DNA of 48,126 nt, taken from the NCBI GenBank assembly GCA_016183305.1, contig JACPEW010000010.1:1-48126 (forward strand). Direction: 5' to 3'. This DNA is from Candidatus Daviesbacteria bacterium (GTDB taxonomy: Bacteria; Patescibacteriota; Microgenomatia; Daviesbacterales; UBA10151). Made by a program: the position numbers and the translations under genes. Of the stretch, positions 28,623-36,927 are shown one piece after another. Numbering within the stretch: the first letter of the stretch is position 1; each line of letters opens with the position of its first letter. The notes under the pieces are model-generated. The model was given only the letters and a program-made list of their open reading frames with translations. It searched no databases and was not told the origin of the DNA.

Positions 28623-29585
28623 ATGTTTAAGGTGAAAGACTACATTACCCGGGCCACTGAGCTTACTGCTATTTCTGTTTGGAGGTTAATTGAAGAAAAA
28701 GGTTTTACCCCTCAGGATTTATTAACAGAAGAAGAATCAAAGATAAGGGAAAAACTGATTGATCAGACAGGGGTAGATGCTATGTTTACAGCTCTAACTG
28801 ATATCCCTTTTGTTTTGGAAGTAGTAGGTTCTGAGGGCAGAAAGCATATCCATCAATACGGAGAAGCCTTGCCTACCCTTGAAGGCACTTTTGGCTCTGG
28901 AAAGAAGAAACTAGATATGGTTAATGATGTGGTGGAAGGTTCTAAAGCCGCTAAATTAAATATTCCAGGAGCTGTATCTGTAATAGCAGTAGGATCTTAT
29001 AAAGGCTTATTAGGGACACCCAAAGATATTGATTATATGGATAAATTATTTGCCCCCCCAGAACTTGCAGGTAAGATCTCTATAGATAACCCAGCAGAAG
29101 AAAACTTAGCAGAAGTAGCAGAAACTTTTAAAGTTAAGCCCTTTGAGATAAATGTGGTGATGATGGATAGGGATAGGAATGCTCATTTAATTAATGCTTG
29201 TCAAAAATTTGGGGTGAATTTAATTTTAATTAAAGCTGGAGATTTTCTACCTTCTATTTTATCCTGCATGTCTCCTAAAAAACATAAAAAAGGTACTCAT
29301 CTGGTAATGGGGATTGGTGGGTTTGAAGAAGGAGTGCTGGCAGCTGTGGCAGCTAAGGCCTTGGGGGCAGTAGGGGAAGGCAAGGGTTGGTCTGCTGATG
29401 TGGCAATAACAAAACAATATCAAAAAGCTTGGAAAATAGATGATTTAGTAGCAGGTAAAAAAGAAGATTGTTTAGTCTCAATTTCTGCTATCACCGGAAA
29501 TGACAGATGGTTTGATCTCCCCCGGTTTTCTACCTTGACAGTAGATAAGGATGGTGTGAAGATAGAGAAGCGGTTGCACCATTGA
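28623..29585 (+). CDS. glpX: class II fructose-1,6-bisphosphatase (GlpX-like)
   Basis: The enzyme removes phosphate 1 of fructose-1,6-bisphosphate in gluconeogenesis. Recognisable GlpX features are TRATELTAISVWRLI at the start, LDMVNDVVEGSKAAK (equivalent to the DxVEGT metal-binding region, about residues 99-113), AVGSYKGLL, KDIDYMDKL, and MGIGGFEEGVLAAVAAKALG. The EGEIDEAP-type loop is altered here (GSEGRKHIHQYGE), so the protein is divergent. The ATG at 28623 is preferred; a TTG at 28608 would suit a leaderless transcript and add five residues. It is followed by aldolase, a natural functional neighbour. Confidence 0.8.
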   Translation: MFKVKDYITRATELTAISVWRLIEEKGFTPQDLLTEEESKIREKLIDQTGVDAMFTALTDIPFVLEVVGSEGRKHIHQYGEALPTLEGTFGSGKKKLDMVNDVVEGSKAAKLNIPGAVSVIAVGSYKGLLGTPKDIDYMDKLFAPPELAGKISIDNPAEENLAEVAETFKVKPFEINVVMMDRDRNAHLINACQKFGVNLILIKAGDFLPSILSCMSPKKHKKGTHLVMGIGGFEEGVLAAVAAKALGAVGEGKGWSADVAITKQYQKAWKIDDLVAGKKEDCLVSISAITGNDRWFDLPRFSTLTVDKDGVKIEKRLHH

Positions 29586-29591
29586 TAATTT

Positions 29592-29658
29592 GAATTATGA
29601 AGCATGAATCATGAATCAAGGTTTTAAACCATAATTCATAATTCTTAATTCATGATTC
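29592..29658. repeat. heptad palindrome between glpX and aldolase genes
   Basis: Four 7-nt words (GAATTAT, GAAGCAT, GAATCAT, GAATCAA), an 11-nt centre GGTTTTAAACC, and four words (ATAATTC, ATAATTC, TTAATTC, ATGATTC) form a 67-bp imperfect palindrome. It fills nearly the whole intergenic region and is the clearest example of the heptad family. Confidence 0.9.
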
Positions 29659-29667
29659 TAGCCAAAA

Positions 29668-30687
29668 ATGAATCAGACTATATTAATAGATACTGCAAAA
29701 AAATTAGTAGCGCCCGGCAAGGGTATACTGGCTGCTGATGAGTCTTCTAAAACGATTCAAAAAAGGTTTGACAAGATTGGTTTAACCTCTACTCCTGAAA
29801 CTAATTTAGCTTACAGGTCCATGCTTTTTACTACTTCAGGCATAGAACAATATATTTCTGGGGTGATTTTATATGAGGAAACCATCAGGCAATCTATAGA
29901 AGGGAAATCTGTGCCACAATATTTGGAAAGTAAGGGAATACTTCCTGGTATTAAAGTAGATAAAGGGGCATGGAGGCTGCCTAATTTTGAGAGAGAAAAA
30001 GTTACAGAAGGATTAGATGAACTCCGGGATAGATTAACTGAATATAAAAATTTAGGAGCTAAGTTTGCCAAATGGAGAGCAGTGATAGCTATTGGAGAGG
30101 GGATCCCAACTGAGGCTGCTATTTTAGCCAATGCCCATGCTCTTGCCAGATATGCTGCTTTATGTCAAGAACAGGATATTGTTCCAATTGTAGAACCAGA
30201 AGTATTAATGGATGGAGGGCATGATCCAGCAAGGTGTCAAGAGGTTACAGAGCAAACTTTAAAAATAGTTTTTGAACAATTAAAGTTATATAAAGTATTA
30301 CTGGAAGGTATGTTGCTTAAGCCAAATATGGTAATTTCAGGCAAGGAAGCAGCAACCCAAGCTTTAGCAGAAGAAATAGCTCAAGCCACTGTTGAAACTT
30401 TTAAGAAAGTAGTGCCTTTTGAGGTTCCTGGTATAGTTTTCCTGTCTGGAGGCCAAACTCCAGATCAGGCAACAGAAAACCTGGCTGCTATAAACAAAAT
30501 TGGAGGTCCCTGGCAATTATCTTATTCTTATGGCAGAGCCCTGCAGGAGGAAGCTCTGAATACCTGGGCCTGTTTCACCGACTCAGCCAGGCGGGTTGGT
30601 AAAGAGGAAAATATCAAAACAGCCCAACAAGCCTTCCTAGACCGGGCTCAAAAAGTTTCAGCAGCCAGATCAATCAATCCTTCCTAA
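29668..30687 (+). CDS. class I fructose-bisphosphate aldolase
   Basis: This 339-residue enzyme splits fructose-1,6-bisphosphate to two triose phosphates using a Schiff-base Lys. Class I signatures are LVAPGKGILAADESSKTIQKRF (about residues 13-34), KFAKWRAVI with the conserved Lys/Trp/Arg, VEPEVLMDGGHD, and LLEGMLLKPNMV where the Lys (about residue 226) should form the Schiff base. FLSGGQTPDQAT and YSYGRALQ complete the family pattern. Class I aldolases of this animal-like type occur in few bacteria, including some Patescibacteria. It lies downstream of the FBPase gene. Confidence 0.95.
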   Translation: MNQTILIDTAKKLVAPGKGILAADESSKTIQKRFDKIGLTSTPETNLAYRSMLFTTSGIEQYISGVILYEETIRQSIEGKSVPQYLESKGILPGIKVDKGAWRLPNFEREKVTEGLDELRDRLTEYKNLGAKFAKWRAVIAIGEGIPTEAAILANAHALARYAALCQEQDIVPIVEPEVLMDGGHDPARCQEVTEQTLKIVFEQLKLYKVLLEGMLLKPNMVISGKEAATQALAEEIAQATVETFKKVVPFEVPGIVFLSGGQTPDQATENLAAINKIGGPWQLSYSYGRALQEEALNTWACFTDSARRVGKEENIKTAQQAFLDRAQKVSAARSINPS

Positions 30688-30714
30688 ACTCTAGTATTCA
30701 GCTTCAATCTCAAC

Positions 30715-30720
30715 TATAAT
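30715..30720 (+). promoter_or_regulatory. -10 box of the ABC-2 fragment gene
   Basis: A TATAAT at about 30715-30720 lies 11 nt before the ATG at 30732, giving a transcript with a leader of only a few bases. Confidence 0.4.
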
Positions 30721-30731
30721 AGACACATCAT

Positions 30732-31094
30732 ATGTCATTAACTTTTGTAGAATATATTGGAGCTTTACTGATTATTAGTTTAATTAAAATTATTATTGCT
30801 TTAACTTCAATTGGGCCATTAATCTGGATCCTGCCATTTTTTATCCAGCCTTTTGCTGCTGTCTTTTATCCTTTAAGCATTTTACCCCCGCTTTTTCAAA
30901 AAATAGCTTGGTTTATCCCTATTTCCCATGTGTTTGAAGGCATGAGGTATACTTTAAAAACTGGTCAATTTGATAACAGTTCTTTTTGGACGGCCTTGTT
31001 TTTGAATGCAGTATACCTTGCTGCTTCTTTTATCTTCTTTGCCTTTATCCTAAAAATTGCCTTAAGAAGCGGAAGACTAGTCAAGTTAATCTAA
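30732..31094 (+). CDS. truncated ABC-2 type transporter permease
   Basis: The 120-residue product corresponds to the C-terminal part of ABC-2 permeases: IQPFAAVFYPLSILPPLFQK and the motif ISHVFEGMRYTLKTG are typical, followed by the last membrane helix and a basic tail. Full permeases are about 250 residues with six helices; the first three to four helices are missing, though a hydrophobic start (IGALLIISLIKIIIAL) remains. No partner ATPase gene is adjacent. It is either a decayed gene with an internal deletion or a short membrane protein. Confidence 0.7.
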   Translation: MSLTFVEYIGALLIISLIKIIIALTSIGPLIWILPFFIQPFAAVFYPLSILPPLFQKIAWFIPISHVFEGMRYTLKTGQFDNSSFWTALFLNAVYLAASFIFFAFILKIALRSGRLVKLI

Positions 31095-31096
31095 TA

Positions 31097-32026
31097 ATGT
31101 TAGGTATAGACCGGAGAGCAGAAGTTTTTACTGGCCAAGGGTCACAAAGAGTAGGAATGTGGTCAGACTTACACCAATCAGCGGAGGCCAGGAAGATTTT
31201 CCAAATGGCTGATGAAATTGTAGGCTTCACATTATCTAAGCTATGCAGGGAAGGACCAATAGAAAAGTTGACAAAGACTGAAAATGCTCAACCAGCTATT
31301 GTGGCCCACAGTATAGCAGCTTGGGTAACTGCCCGAAGCCTTCAACCAGAACTTCAAGCTATTAAACCTAGATTTGTTTTAGGCCATAGCGTTGGGGAAT
31401 ATAGCGCTTTGGTGGTTGCCGGAGTGATTGATTTGGAAACTGCCATTTATTTAGTGAGGAAAAGAGGTTTGTTGATTCAGGAGTTAAGCAGTGAAGGTAG
31501 GATGGCAGCATTTCACCGGTTTGACAATCAGGAGCAAGTGTTGAGTATTTGCCAAGAGACAGAAACAGAGGCTGCTAATTTTAATGGGCCTGGCCAAATA
31601 GTGGTTAGTGGTGGAGTAAGAGAAATTGAAGATGCTATTAGGTTAGCTAAGGAAATGGGGATGCTGGTTATATTACTGAAAACCTCACGGGCTTTTCATT
31701 CATCAGCAATGAGGCCTGCCACTGAGGAGTTTAAGAAGGTATTGTTACCAATCGGGTTTAAAGATCCTGTTATCCCGGTTATACCTAATGTAACAGCTAA
31801 GCCTTCCCGGTCTGGAGATGAAATTAAAAAAGCTATAGCTGAACAAATTGTTATGCCGGTATTCTGGTATGAGTCTGTTAGGTTGGTGTTAGCAAGCGGT
31901 GTAACTACTTTTCTGGAGTTTGGCCCGGAACCTGTTTTAACAGGACTTTTAAGAAGAATTGATCCAGCAGCCAGAGGAGCCTGTATTAAAGACCTTGAAT
32001 CTGCTGTAAAATGTCTATATGCCTGA
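31097..32026 (+). CDS. fabD: malonyl-CoA:ACP transacylase-like protein (FabD)
   Basis: The ATG at 31097 follows the permease stop by 2 nt. The 309-residue protein has the acyltransferase pattern VFTGQGSQRVGMW at the start, LGHSVGEYSAL with the catalytic Ser (about residue 98), KRGLLIQEL with the conserved Arg, FNGPGQIVVSG, and TSRAFHSSAM with the catalytic His (about residue 201). FabD loads malonyl groups onto acyl carrier protein. No other fatty-acid gene is present. It overlaps fpg by 8 nt, so the two are probably translationally coupled. Confidence 0.92.
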   Translation: MLGIDRRAEVFTGQGSQRVGMWSDLHQSAEARKIFQMADEIVGFTLSKLCREGPIEKLTKTENAQPAIVAHSIAAWVTARSLQPELQAIKPRFVLGHSVGEYSALVVAGVIDLETAIYLVRKRGLLIQELSSEGRMAAFHRFDNQEQVLSICQETETEAANFNGPGQIVVSGGVREIEDAIRLAKEMGMLVILLKTSRAFHSSAMRPATEEFKKVLLPIGFKDPVIPVIPNVTAKPSRSGDEIKKAIAEQIVMPVFWYESVRLVLASGVTTFLEFGPEPVLTGLLRRIDPAARGACIKDLESAVKCLYA

Positions 32027-32876
32027 GTTACCTGAGGTAGAAACAATTAAGTTGGGGCTGCAAAAAAGAATTACTGGATTAAAGATTCAAAAGATCCAAA
32101 TTCTTTCTCCTAAATCTTTCATAGGAAATCCTAATGAGGTGGAGGGACGGAAAGTACTCAATATTTGGAGAAGGGCTAAGATTTTAGGTATAGATCTAAC
32201 TGGTGATAAAGCCTTGCTTTTTCATCTTAAAATGTCTGGGCAGCTAGTTTTTGAAGGGAAAGAGAAATTTATTGGCGGACATCCTACAGAAGATATGTTG
32301 GGTAAGATGCCAAATACTCATACTAGGGTAATCTTGTCTTTTGTTGACGGGTCACACCTGTATTTTAATGATTTAAGAAGGTTTGGATGGATAAAAATAG
32401 TTCAAAGTTCAAAGTTAAAAGTTAAAAATGATGAGATTTTAGGGAAGTTAGGGCCAGAGCCTTTTGATAAAGATTTTACTTGGCAAGTATTAAAACAAAA
32501 TTTATTAAAGCATCCAAATTTTCCTACTAAAGCAGCAATTATGGATCAATCAGTAGTGGCTGGGGTAGGGAATATTTATGCTAATGAAGCTTGTTTTGAT
32601 GCTAAGCTTGACCCCAGAATTAAAGTTAAAGATTTAACTGATAAACAGTTTCAGGCTCTGCATAAAGGAATAATTAAGGCTTTGCAGACAGGTATAAAAT
32701 ATGGCGGTTCAACCAGGGCTAACTTTGTGGATCCGGAAGGGCATAAAGGCTATTTTTTGGATTATGCCTTTGTGTATTGGAAAGATAAACACCCCTGTAA
32801 GGTTTGTGGAACAGAGATAAAAAAGATCTCCCTCGGTGGCAGGGGAACATACTTTTGTGAACGCTGCCAAGTATAA
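32019..32876 (+). CDS. mutM: formamidopyrimidine-DNA glycosylase (Fpg/MutM)
   Basis: Fpg removes 8-oxoguanine and related lesions. The sequence starts MPELPEVETIKLGL with catalytic Pro2 and Glu3, contains the helix-two-turn-helix part (AAIMDQSVVAGVGNIYANEACF), and ends with the zinc finger CKVCGTEIKKISLGGRGTYF followed by CERC. A heptad repeat (TTCAAAG, TTCAAAG, TTAAAAG, TTAAAAA at 32401-32428) is embedded in frame (about residues 128-137). The last codons (32841-32876) recur downstream as fragments at 36928-36954 and 38289-38330. A TAAAAT box 6 nt before the start may give an additional leaderless transcript. Confidence 0.96.
   Translation: MPELPEVETIKLGLQKRITGLKIQKIQILSPKSFIGNPNEVEGRKVLNIWRRAKILGIDLTGDKALLFHLKMSGQLVFEGKEKFIGGHPTEDMLGKMPNTHTRVILSFVDGSHLYFNDLRRFGWIKIVQSSKLKVKNDEILGKLGPEPFDKDFTWQVLKQNLLKHPNFPTKAAIMDQSVVAGVGNIYANEACFDAKLDPRIKVKDLTDKQFQALHKGIIKALQTGIKYGGSTRANFVDPEGHKGYFLDYAFVYWKDKHPCKVCGTEIKKISLGGRGTYFCERCQV
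32401..32428. repeat. heptad tandem repeat inside fpg
   Basis: Four exact 7-nt steps: TTCAAAG, TTCAAAG, TTAAAAG, TTAAAAA. Encodes VQSSKLKVKN-type residues between two conserved Fpg segments (LRRFGWIK and LGPEPF). Confidence 0.75.
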
Positions 32877-32953
32877 ACTCCCTTATTAGCCTCAAGGGTG
32901 ACCTTAATAGCTTCATTTCCGTTATCATACTGTCGGAAATAGCCTTTCTACAG

Positions 32954-32982
32954 TTGACAATGTCGGTGATATGTGCTAATAT
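32954..32982 (+). promoter_or_regulatory. promoter of the first DUF4143 ATPase gene
   Basis: TTGACA (32954-32959), 17 nt, TAATAT (32977-32982); the ATG at 32991 is 8 nt further, so the message is leaderless or nearly so. This decides for the start at 32991 over an in-frame GTG at 32973. Confidence 0.65.
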
Positions 32983-32990
32983 GGGGCTAT

Positions 32991-34127
32991 ATGAAAATAA
33001 AACGTAATTTACTCTCTATTCTTAAAAATGAGTTAACAGAGACAAATAAAGGATTGGTAATTTATGGTCCCAGACAGGTTGGGAAAACTACACTTGTTAA
33101 TGATTTACTTTCCGAATTTAAGTTAAAAACTTTGATTCTAAATGGAGACCAAAGAGGAGCATGGTGGGAACTGTTGACCAGTAGGGAATTATCAAAGCTT
33201 TCTTTGTTGGTCTCTGGTTATGAAGTCATCTTTATAGACGAGGCGCAGCGTATACCGGAAATTGGGTTAAGTTTAAAAATTCTTCTGGATAATTTTCCTA
33301 AATTAAAAGTTATTGTCACCGGATCATCGTCCCTTGATTTAGCAAGTAAAATCAGTGAGCCTCTTACGGGAAGAATTTACAGTTACAAACTGTTTCCTAT
33401 CTCTTGCAGAGAACTGCGGGTTATAAATACTCCTTATGAAATGGAAGCGCAAATAGAAGAGAGGCTGATTTATGGATCATATCCGGAAATTTTTTTCTTA
33501 GATGGTGTGCTGGCTAAACATAAATATTTACAAAATTTAGTTGATACCTATCTTTACAAAGACTTATTGGAGTTTGGCGACATAAGAAATTCTTCAAAAA
33601 TTCATGACCTTTTAAAATTGTTAGCTTTTCAAGTCGGAAATCAAGTTTCTTTAAGCGAGTTAGGCACTTCTTTAGAATTAAACAAAGCAACGGTGGATAG
33701 GTATATTGATTTATTGGAAAAATCATTTGTCATTTTCAGGTTATCAGGATTCAGCAGGAATTTACGAAAAGAAGTAACTAAAATGGACAGAATCTACTTT
33801 TATGATACCGGAGTAAGAAATACGGTTATTGGAAATTTGAATTTACTTAACAACCGTGATGATGTGGGGAAGTTGTGGGAGAATTTTTTGATTGTTGAGC
33901 GGATGAAAAAATTGCAGTATGAACAAAAAATCTTTTCTCTTTATTTTTGGCGTTTATCAAGCGGAGCGGAAATGGATTTGATAGAGGAAACAGAAGGTAA
34001 ATTGCATGGTTTTGAATTTAAATATGGTAAAAAAACCGTTAAGTTCCCAAGTTCGTGGACGATTGGTTATCCAAATGCAACCGCAACACTAATTAATCAG
34101 AATAATTGGCAGGAATTTGTGGTTTAA
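32991..34127 (+). CDS. AAA_14/DUF4143 ATPase (first copy)
   Basis: This 378-residue protein has Walker A YGPRQVGKTT (about residues 24-33), Walker B VIFIDEAQRIPEIG (about 79-92), a sensor-like VIVTGSSSLDL, and a C-terminal DUF4143 domain with a final nuclease-like fold (GAEMDLIEETEGKLHGFEFKYG; Glu-x-Lys pattern of PD-(D/E)XK-type domains). The family is abundant in Patescibacteria and archaea, often in multiple copies, and its role is not established. It sits directly after fpg and begins an island bounded by fpg tail fragments. A paralogue is at 37000. Confidence 0.9.
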   Translation: MKIKRNLLSILKNELTETNKGLVIYGPRQVGKTTLVNDLLSEFKLKTLILNGDQRGAWWELLTSRELSKLSLLVSGYEVIFIDEAQRIPEIGLSLKILLDNFPKLKVIVTGSSSLDLASKISEPLTGRIYSYKLFPISCRELRVINTPYEMEAQIEERLIYGSYPEIFFLDGVLAKHKYLQNLVDTYLYKDLLEFGDIRNSSKIHDLLKLLAFQVGNQVSLSELGTSLELNKATVDRYIDLLEKSFVIFRLSGFSRNLRKEVTKMDRIYFYDTGVRNTVIGNLNLLNNRDDVGKLWENFLIVERMKKLQYEQKIFSLYFWRLSSGAEMDLIEETEGKLHGFEFKYGKKTVKFPSSWTIGYPNATATLINQNNWQEFVV

Positions 34128-34182
34128 AATTGGATACTTCTCTAAGTAATTTTCTATTAAGAAGTTGTTCTTTTGTGTATTG

Positions 34183-35154
34183 TTAACTATCTGGTATTTC
34201 AACTTCTGGAAATTGCTGGCCGTACCTTTTTAAAAGCTGGACTAAGGTCTGTTTGTATTTTTCAGGAATGCCAGGAATGTAAAATGGATTGTGTTTATTT
34301 CCCCCTGACAGGAAATTATCTTGGGCCTCCTGTACAGCGCTTCTGAATTGTGCTTCTTTTTCTTCAGGTTCACTATTTTCCCGAAAAATCCCTTCTAGAT
34401 ATCGAGAAAAGGATTCTATTCCTTTAGACCAGTGTCCCCGATGACCTGTCCCCATGGTTAATCCGTATCTCCTGCAAAATTCAGCATGGATATTCCGATA
34501 ACCATTCCAGCCCCCGCTATACCAACCAGTATAAATATTTGATAACTGTGGAAAATATCCTATCTTAATGATTTGTTCATAGACAGCCCGGTGAAAACCA
34601 TTCAGTTGTTCTCCTGCTTGAGAATAGTCTGTCTGTACAACTTGGGCTTGTCCCGCAGGGGGCAAAGCTTCAGGGCTACCTGTATCCTTTAAAATAATAG
34701 TTCCTTCTGGTAATTCTAAGTCATCCATTACAATTGTATCTCCGGGGTTATACACATCTATTCTGGGCATAATTTTGCCAAAAGGGATCAAGACAGCATA
34801 TCTCCGGTCTTTCCAGCTCCATTTAGCGCCATGAAATTCAACATCTTCTGCTACAGAATTAATAGTCAGATGTATAGAAAAACGTAAAACTGCCGGATTA
34901 TAGTAGACAGTAGGGTGGATAATCCCGTCTGCTGGGAAAGCATCAGTCAGGTGAACAGCTACTAAATCAGTAGGCTGTAATTGTTCAGTGTGTCTGGCAA
35001 ATATTTCAGGGTTTGACAGGTCTTTGTAGGGAGGCAGGACAAGTTGTGTTGCAAAAGGCACCAGCACAGGGTCTATGCTTGCTAAATGTTGGGAAATTCT
35101 TTGCAGTTTTTCTTTGCTAATATAGCTTTCTCTCCTGTCAATGCCTGTATCCAT
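34183..35154 (-). CDS. uncharacterised 323-residue protein
   Basis: No family was recognised. The N-terminal half has a beta-rich pattern (AVHLTDAFPADGIIHPTVYY, then SIHLTINSVAEDVEFHGAKW, RRYAVLIPFGKIM, GTIILKDTG), and the C-terminal half is helical with many aromatic residues (NIYTGWYSGGWNGYRNIHAE, TGHRGHWSKGIESF). No signal peptide or membrane segment. A TATAAT on the minus strand (35161-35166) lies 6 nt before the ATG, so the transcript is leaderless. It is transcribed divergently from the methyltransferase-like gene with an AGGATT/AATCCT inverted repeat between them. Confidence 0.7.
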   Translation of the reverse strand: MDTGIDRRESYISKEKLQRISQHLASIDPVLVPFATQLVLPPYKDLSNPEIFARHTEQLQPTDLVAVHLTDAFPADGIIHPTVYYNPAVLRFSIHLTINSVAEDVEFHGAKWSWKDRRYAVLIPFGKIMPRIDVYNPGDTIVMDDLELPEGTIILKDTGSPEALPPAGQAQVVQTDYSQAGEQLNGFHRAVYEQIIKIGYFPQLSNIYTGWYSGGWNGYRNIHAEFCRRYGLTMGTGHRGHWSKGIESFSRYLEGIFRENSEPEEKEAQFRSAVQEAQDNFLSGGNKHNPFYIPGIPEKYKQTLVQLLKRYGQQFPEVEIPDS

Positions 35155-35160
35155 GATTTA

Positions 35161-35241
35161 ATTATATAGCTTTTAATATGAGCAGAATAGGATTGAATTT
35201 AAATCCTATAGTTTGATTATTTGTGGTTTTTTTGATATAAT
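35161..35241. promoter_or_regulatory. divergent promoters, both leaderless type
   Basis: Minus strand: TATAAT at 35161-35166, 6 nt from the ATG at 35154. Plus strand: TTGATT (35213-35218), 17 nt, TATAAT (35236-35241, preceded by TGA as extended -10), 6 nt from the ATG at 35248. The inverted repeat AGGATT (35189-35194) / AATCCT (35202-35207) lies between and could be a shared operator. Confidence 0.65.
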
Positions 35242-35247
35242 AAGCCC

Positions 35248-36762
35248 ATGTCTTCAAGACAAGAAACAGAACAATCAGTTAATCCTAATACCGCTCCTGT
35301 TGTTCCTAGGAGGAGATTCTTAAGTTCATTTATTATGCTTGGTTTAGGCTTGGGTCTTACCTCAGCTGGGATTGCAGATAGTATCCATCAGAGCCAGATT
35401 ATCCGCAGCATCAACAATTTAGCTGAAGCTGCTTATCCGGTAATCCTGCCTAAAGCAGAAGATGACAGGATTAGCCGTTGGAATGAAGCAGTGGTGGGAG
35501 CTTGTAGATGTTTTTATACTGATTCCCCAGAATACAAAAATAACCCTCAGTTTGGAAAAGATATGCGTAAATTATTTCAAAATTTAGATAATAGTTATGC
35601 AAAGTCGAAGATGGTTAGTAAATTGAAAGAAGATGCCGGAATTGATGATGCTGCTTTACTACCTCATTCTTCAATAGGTACCTTTGGAATTTTAATTGGT
35701 ATATATCTAAGTATATCTGGATTAATGAGATTAATTAGAAAGCCGGTTGTTTTGTCAGATCAAAATAAGAAAACACCAGATAGAAAAAGAGTAGATGTAC
35801 CTTTATCTACAGGTCAATCAATGGGGCAACCAGCTTCATTAGAATCAACAGCGGCAGCGTCAGATAAGCTTGTAGACTTCATAAAAAGAAATGGATCAGC
35901 TATATGTCCTGTGGGAACAAGCGATGGATCAGGCGGAGAATTAGTAAATGAACCATATCAATTTACAGATAGGGAAATTGAGATTATTAAATCAGCTTTA
36001 CAGATTGAGAAAGAGGAATTACTAGTAAAGCAGTTAGAAAAATTATCAGCGCTTTGCCAGATGTTTGAAAGGTATTTACTTAAGGATTTAGTAGTTCCTG
36101 CGGGTTGTAAGATCCGGTTTTATTCCTTAGGCTGCGGAGAGGATGGAGCTTTGGATGCTTATGCAATGCAACTGGTAGCCAAAAGGTACAATGTCCAAAT
36201 TGAGGCTATCTGCGTGGACGACAACTCAGCTAATATTAGGCACCGTTTGGACCAATCAGTTGTGGATGAATCTGCAAGGCAGTGGCAAAGGATGGCTGAA
36301 GGTGGATTAGTGGATGCGCGAGCAGCGGAATTTATTCAAGCTCCAGCACAATCCATAGATTTTTCAAAAGGAGCAGAGAGCCAAAACCCTCTTTTGGTTG
36401 TGGTAAGAAATGTCAGTCCTGGTGCTTGGTATAGAATACTTTACCGTGGTGGTTTACGACTTTTTCCGGTTATGGAAGAACTACGGAATTCAGGTTCAGA
36501 TAGTCGTTTGATGGTAACTTTTGATAGTTATTTAGGTTGGAAAGGTTTTATTCTTGAGCGTAGCGAAAGAGAATATCTTGAAAGAAGAGCAGCAAGAATT
36601 CCAGAGAGGGGACCGTTGGATGAGGCTGCCCAGATATTAAAGTTTAATGGTAAAACTATTCATCTGCAGTATCTTGGAGATGAGTTTCAAGAAAACCCCA
36701 TCCCAACTGCAGATGATGGTTGGAATGATAAATATGTTACTGTAGTTGGTTATAATCACTAG
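35248..36762 (+). CDS. membrane-anchored protein with a methyltransferase-like domain
   Basis: The 504-residue protein has a first membrane helix near residues 26-45 (after a basic RRRF, giving a cytoplasmic N-terminus), an external part (about 46-140), and a second helix near 148-165 (TFGILIGIYLSISGLM). A linker follows. The cytoplasmic C-terminal domain contains IRFYSLGCGEDGALDAYAMQ (about residues 287-306) and IEAICVDDNSANI, which resemble motifs I and II of SAM-dependent methyltransferases, then PLLVVVRNVSPG. Catalysis and substrate are unknown; the Rossmann assignment is by motif only. It lies inside the fpg-bounded island. Confidence 0.65.
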   Translation: MSSRQETEQSVNPNTAPVVPRRRFLSSFIMLGLGLGLTSAGIADSIHQSQIIRSINNLAEAAYPVILPKAEDDRISRWNEAVVGACRCFYTDSPEYKNNPQFGKDMRKLFQNLDNSYAKSKMVSKLKEDAGIDDAALLPHSSIGTFGILIGIYLSISGLMRLIRKPVVLSDQNKKTPDRKRVDVPLSTGQSMGQPASLESTAAASDKLVDFIKRNGSAICPVGTSDGSGGELVNEPYQFTDREIEIIKSALQIEKEELLVKQLEKLSALCQMFERYLLKDLVVPAGCKIRFYSLGCGEDGALDAYAMQLVAKRYNVQIEAICVDDNSANIRHRLDQSVVDESARQWQRMAEGGLVDARAAEFIQAPAQSIDFSKGAESQNPLLVVVRNVSPGAWYRILYRGGLRLFPVMEELRNSGSDSRLMVTFDSYLGWKGFILERSEREYLERRAARIPERGPLDEAAQILKFNGKTIHLQYLGDEFQENPIPTADDGWNDKYVTVVGYNH

Positions 36763-36769
36763 CAGAAAA

Positions 36770-36898
36770 CCCCGCACTTTTAGTGCGGGGATGAATGCTG
36801 AGATTACAGTCTTCCGCGGGATAGGTGGTAGATCTGGATAGGGTTTTCTGCAGTCTCTTGTAAACTTTCAAAGAAAACCGCGGACTCTCAGTCCGCGG
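36770..36898. repeat. two perfect 9-bp hairpins in a 240-nt gap
   Basis: CCCCGCACT-TTT-AGTGCGGGG (36770-36790) and CCGCGGACT-CTC-AGTCCGCGG (36878-36898) share the same design: a 9-bp GC stem ending ACT/AGT around a 3-nt loop. Neither has a proper T run, so they are weak terminators at best. CTTCCGCGGG (about 36813) can pair alternatively with the second stem. They may be palindromic repeats or a small structured RNA. Confidence 0.55.
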
Positions 36899-36927
36899 AA
36901 GTTTATAAATAATCTGTATTTAAACTA

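Noticed and set aside
27325-29658. CRISPR array
   Set aside because: The short repeats have steps of 7 nt with no 25-40-nt unique spacers, and no cas genes are present.
32877-32950. Possible small coding remnant on the reverse strand after fpg
   Set aside because: About 20 codons look protein-like in one frame, but there is no start, no family and no repeat copy to compare with.
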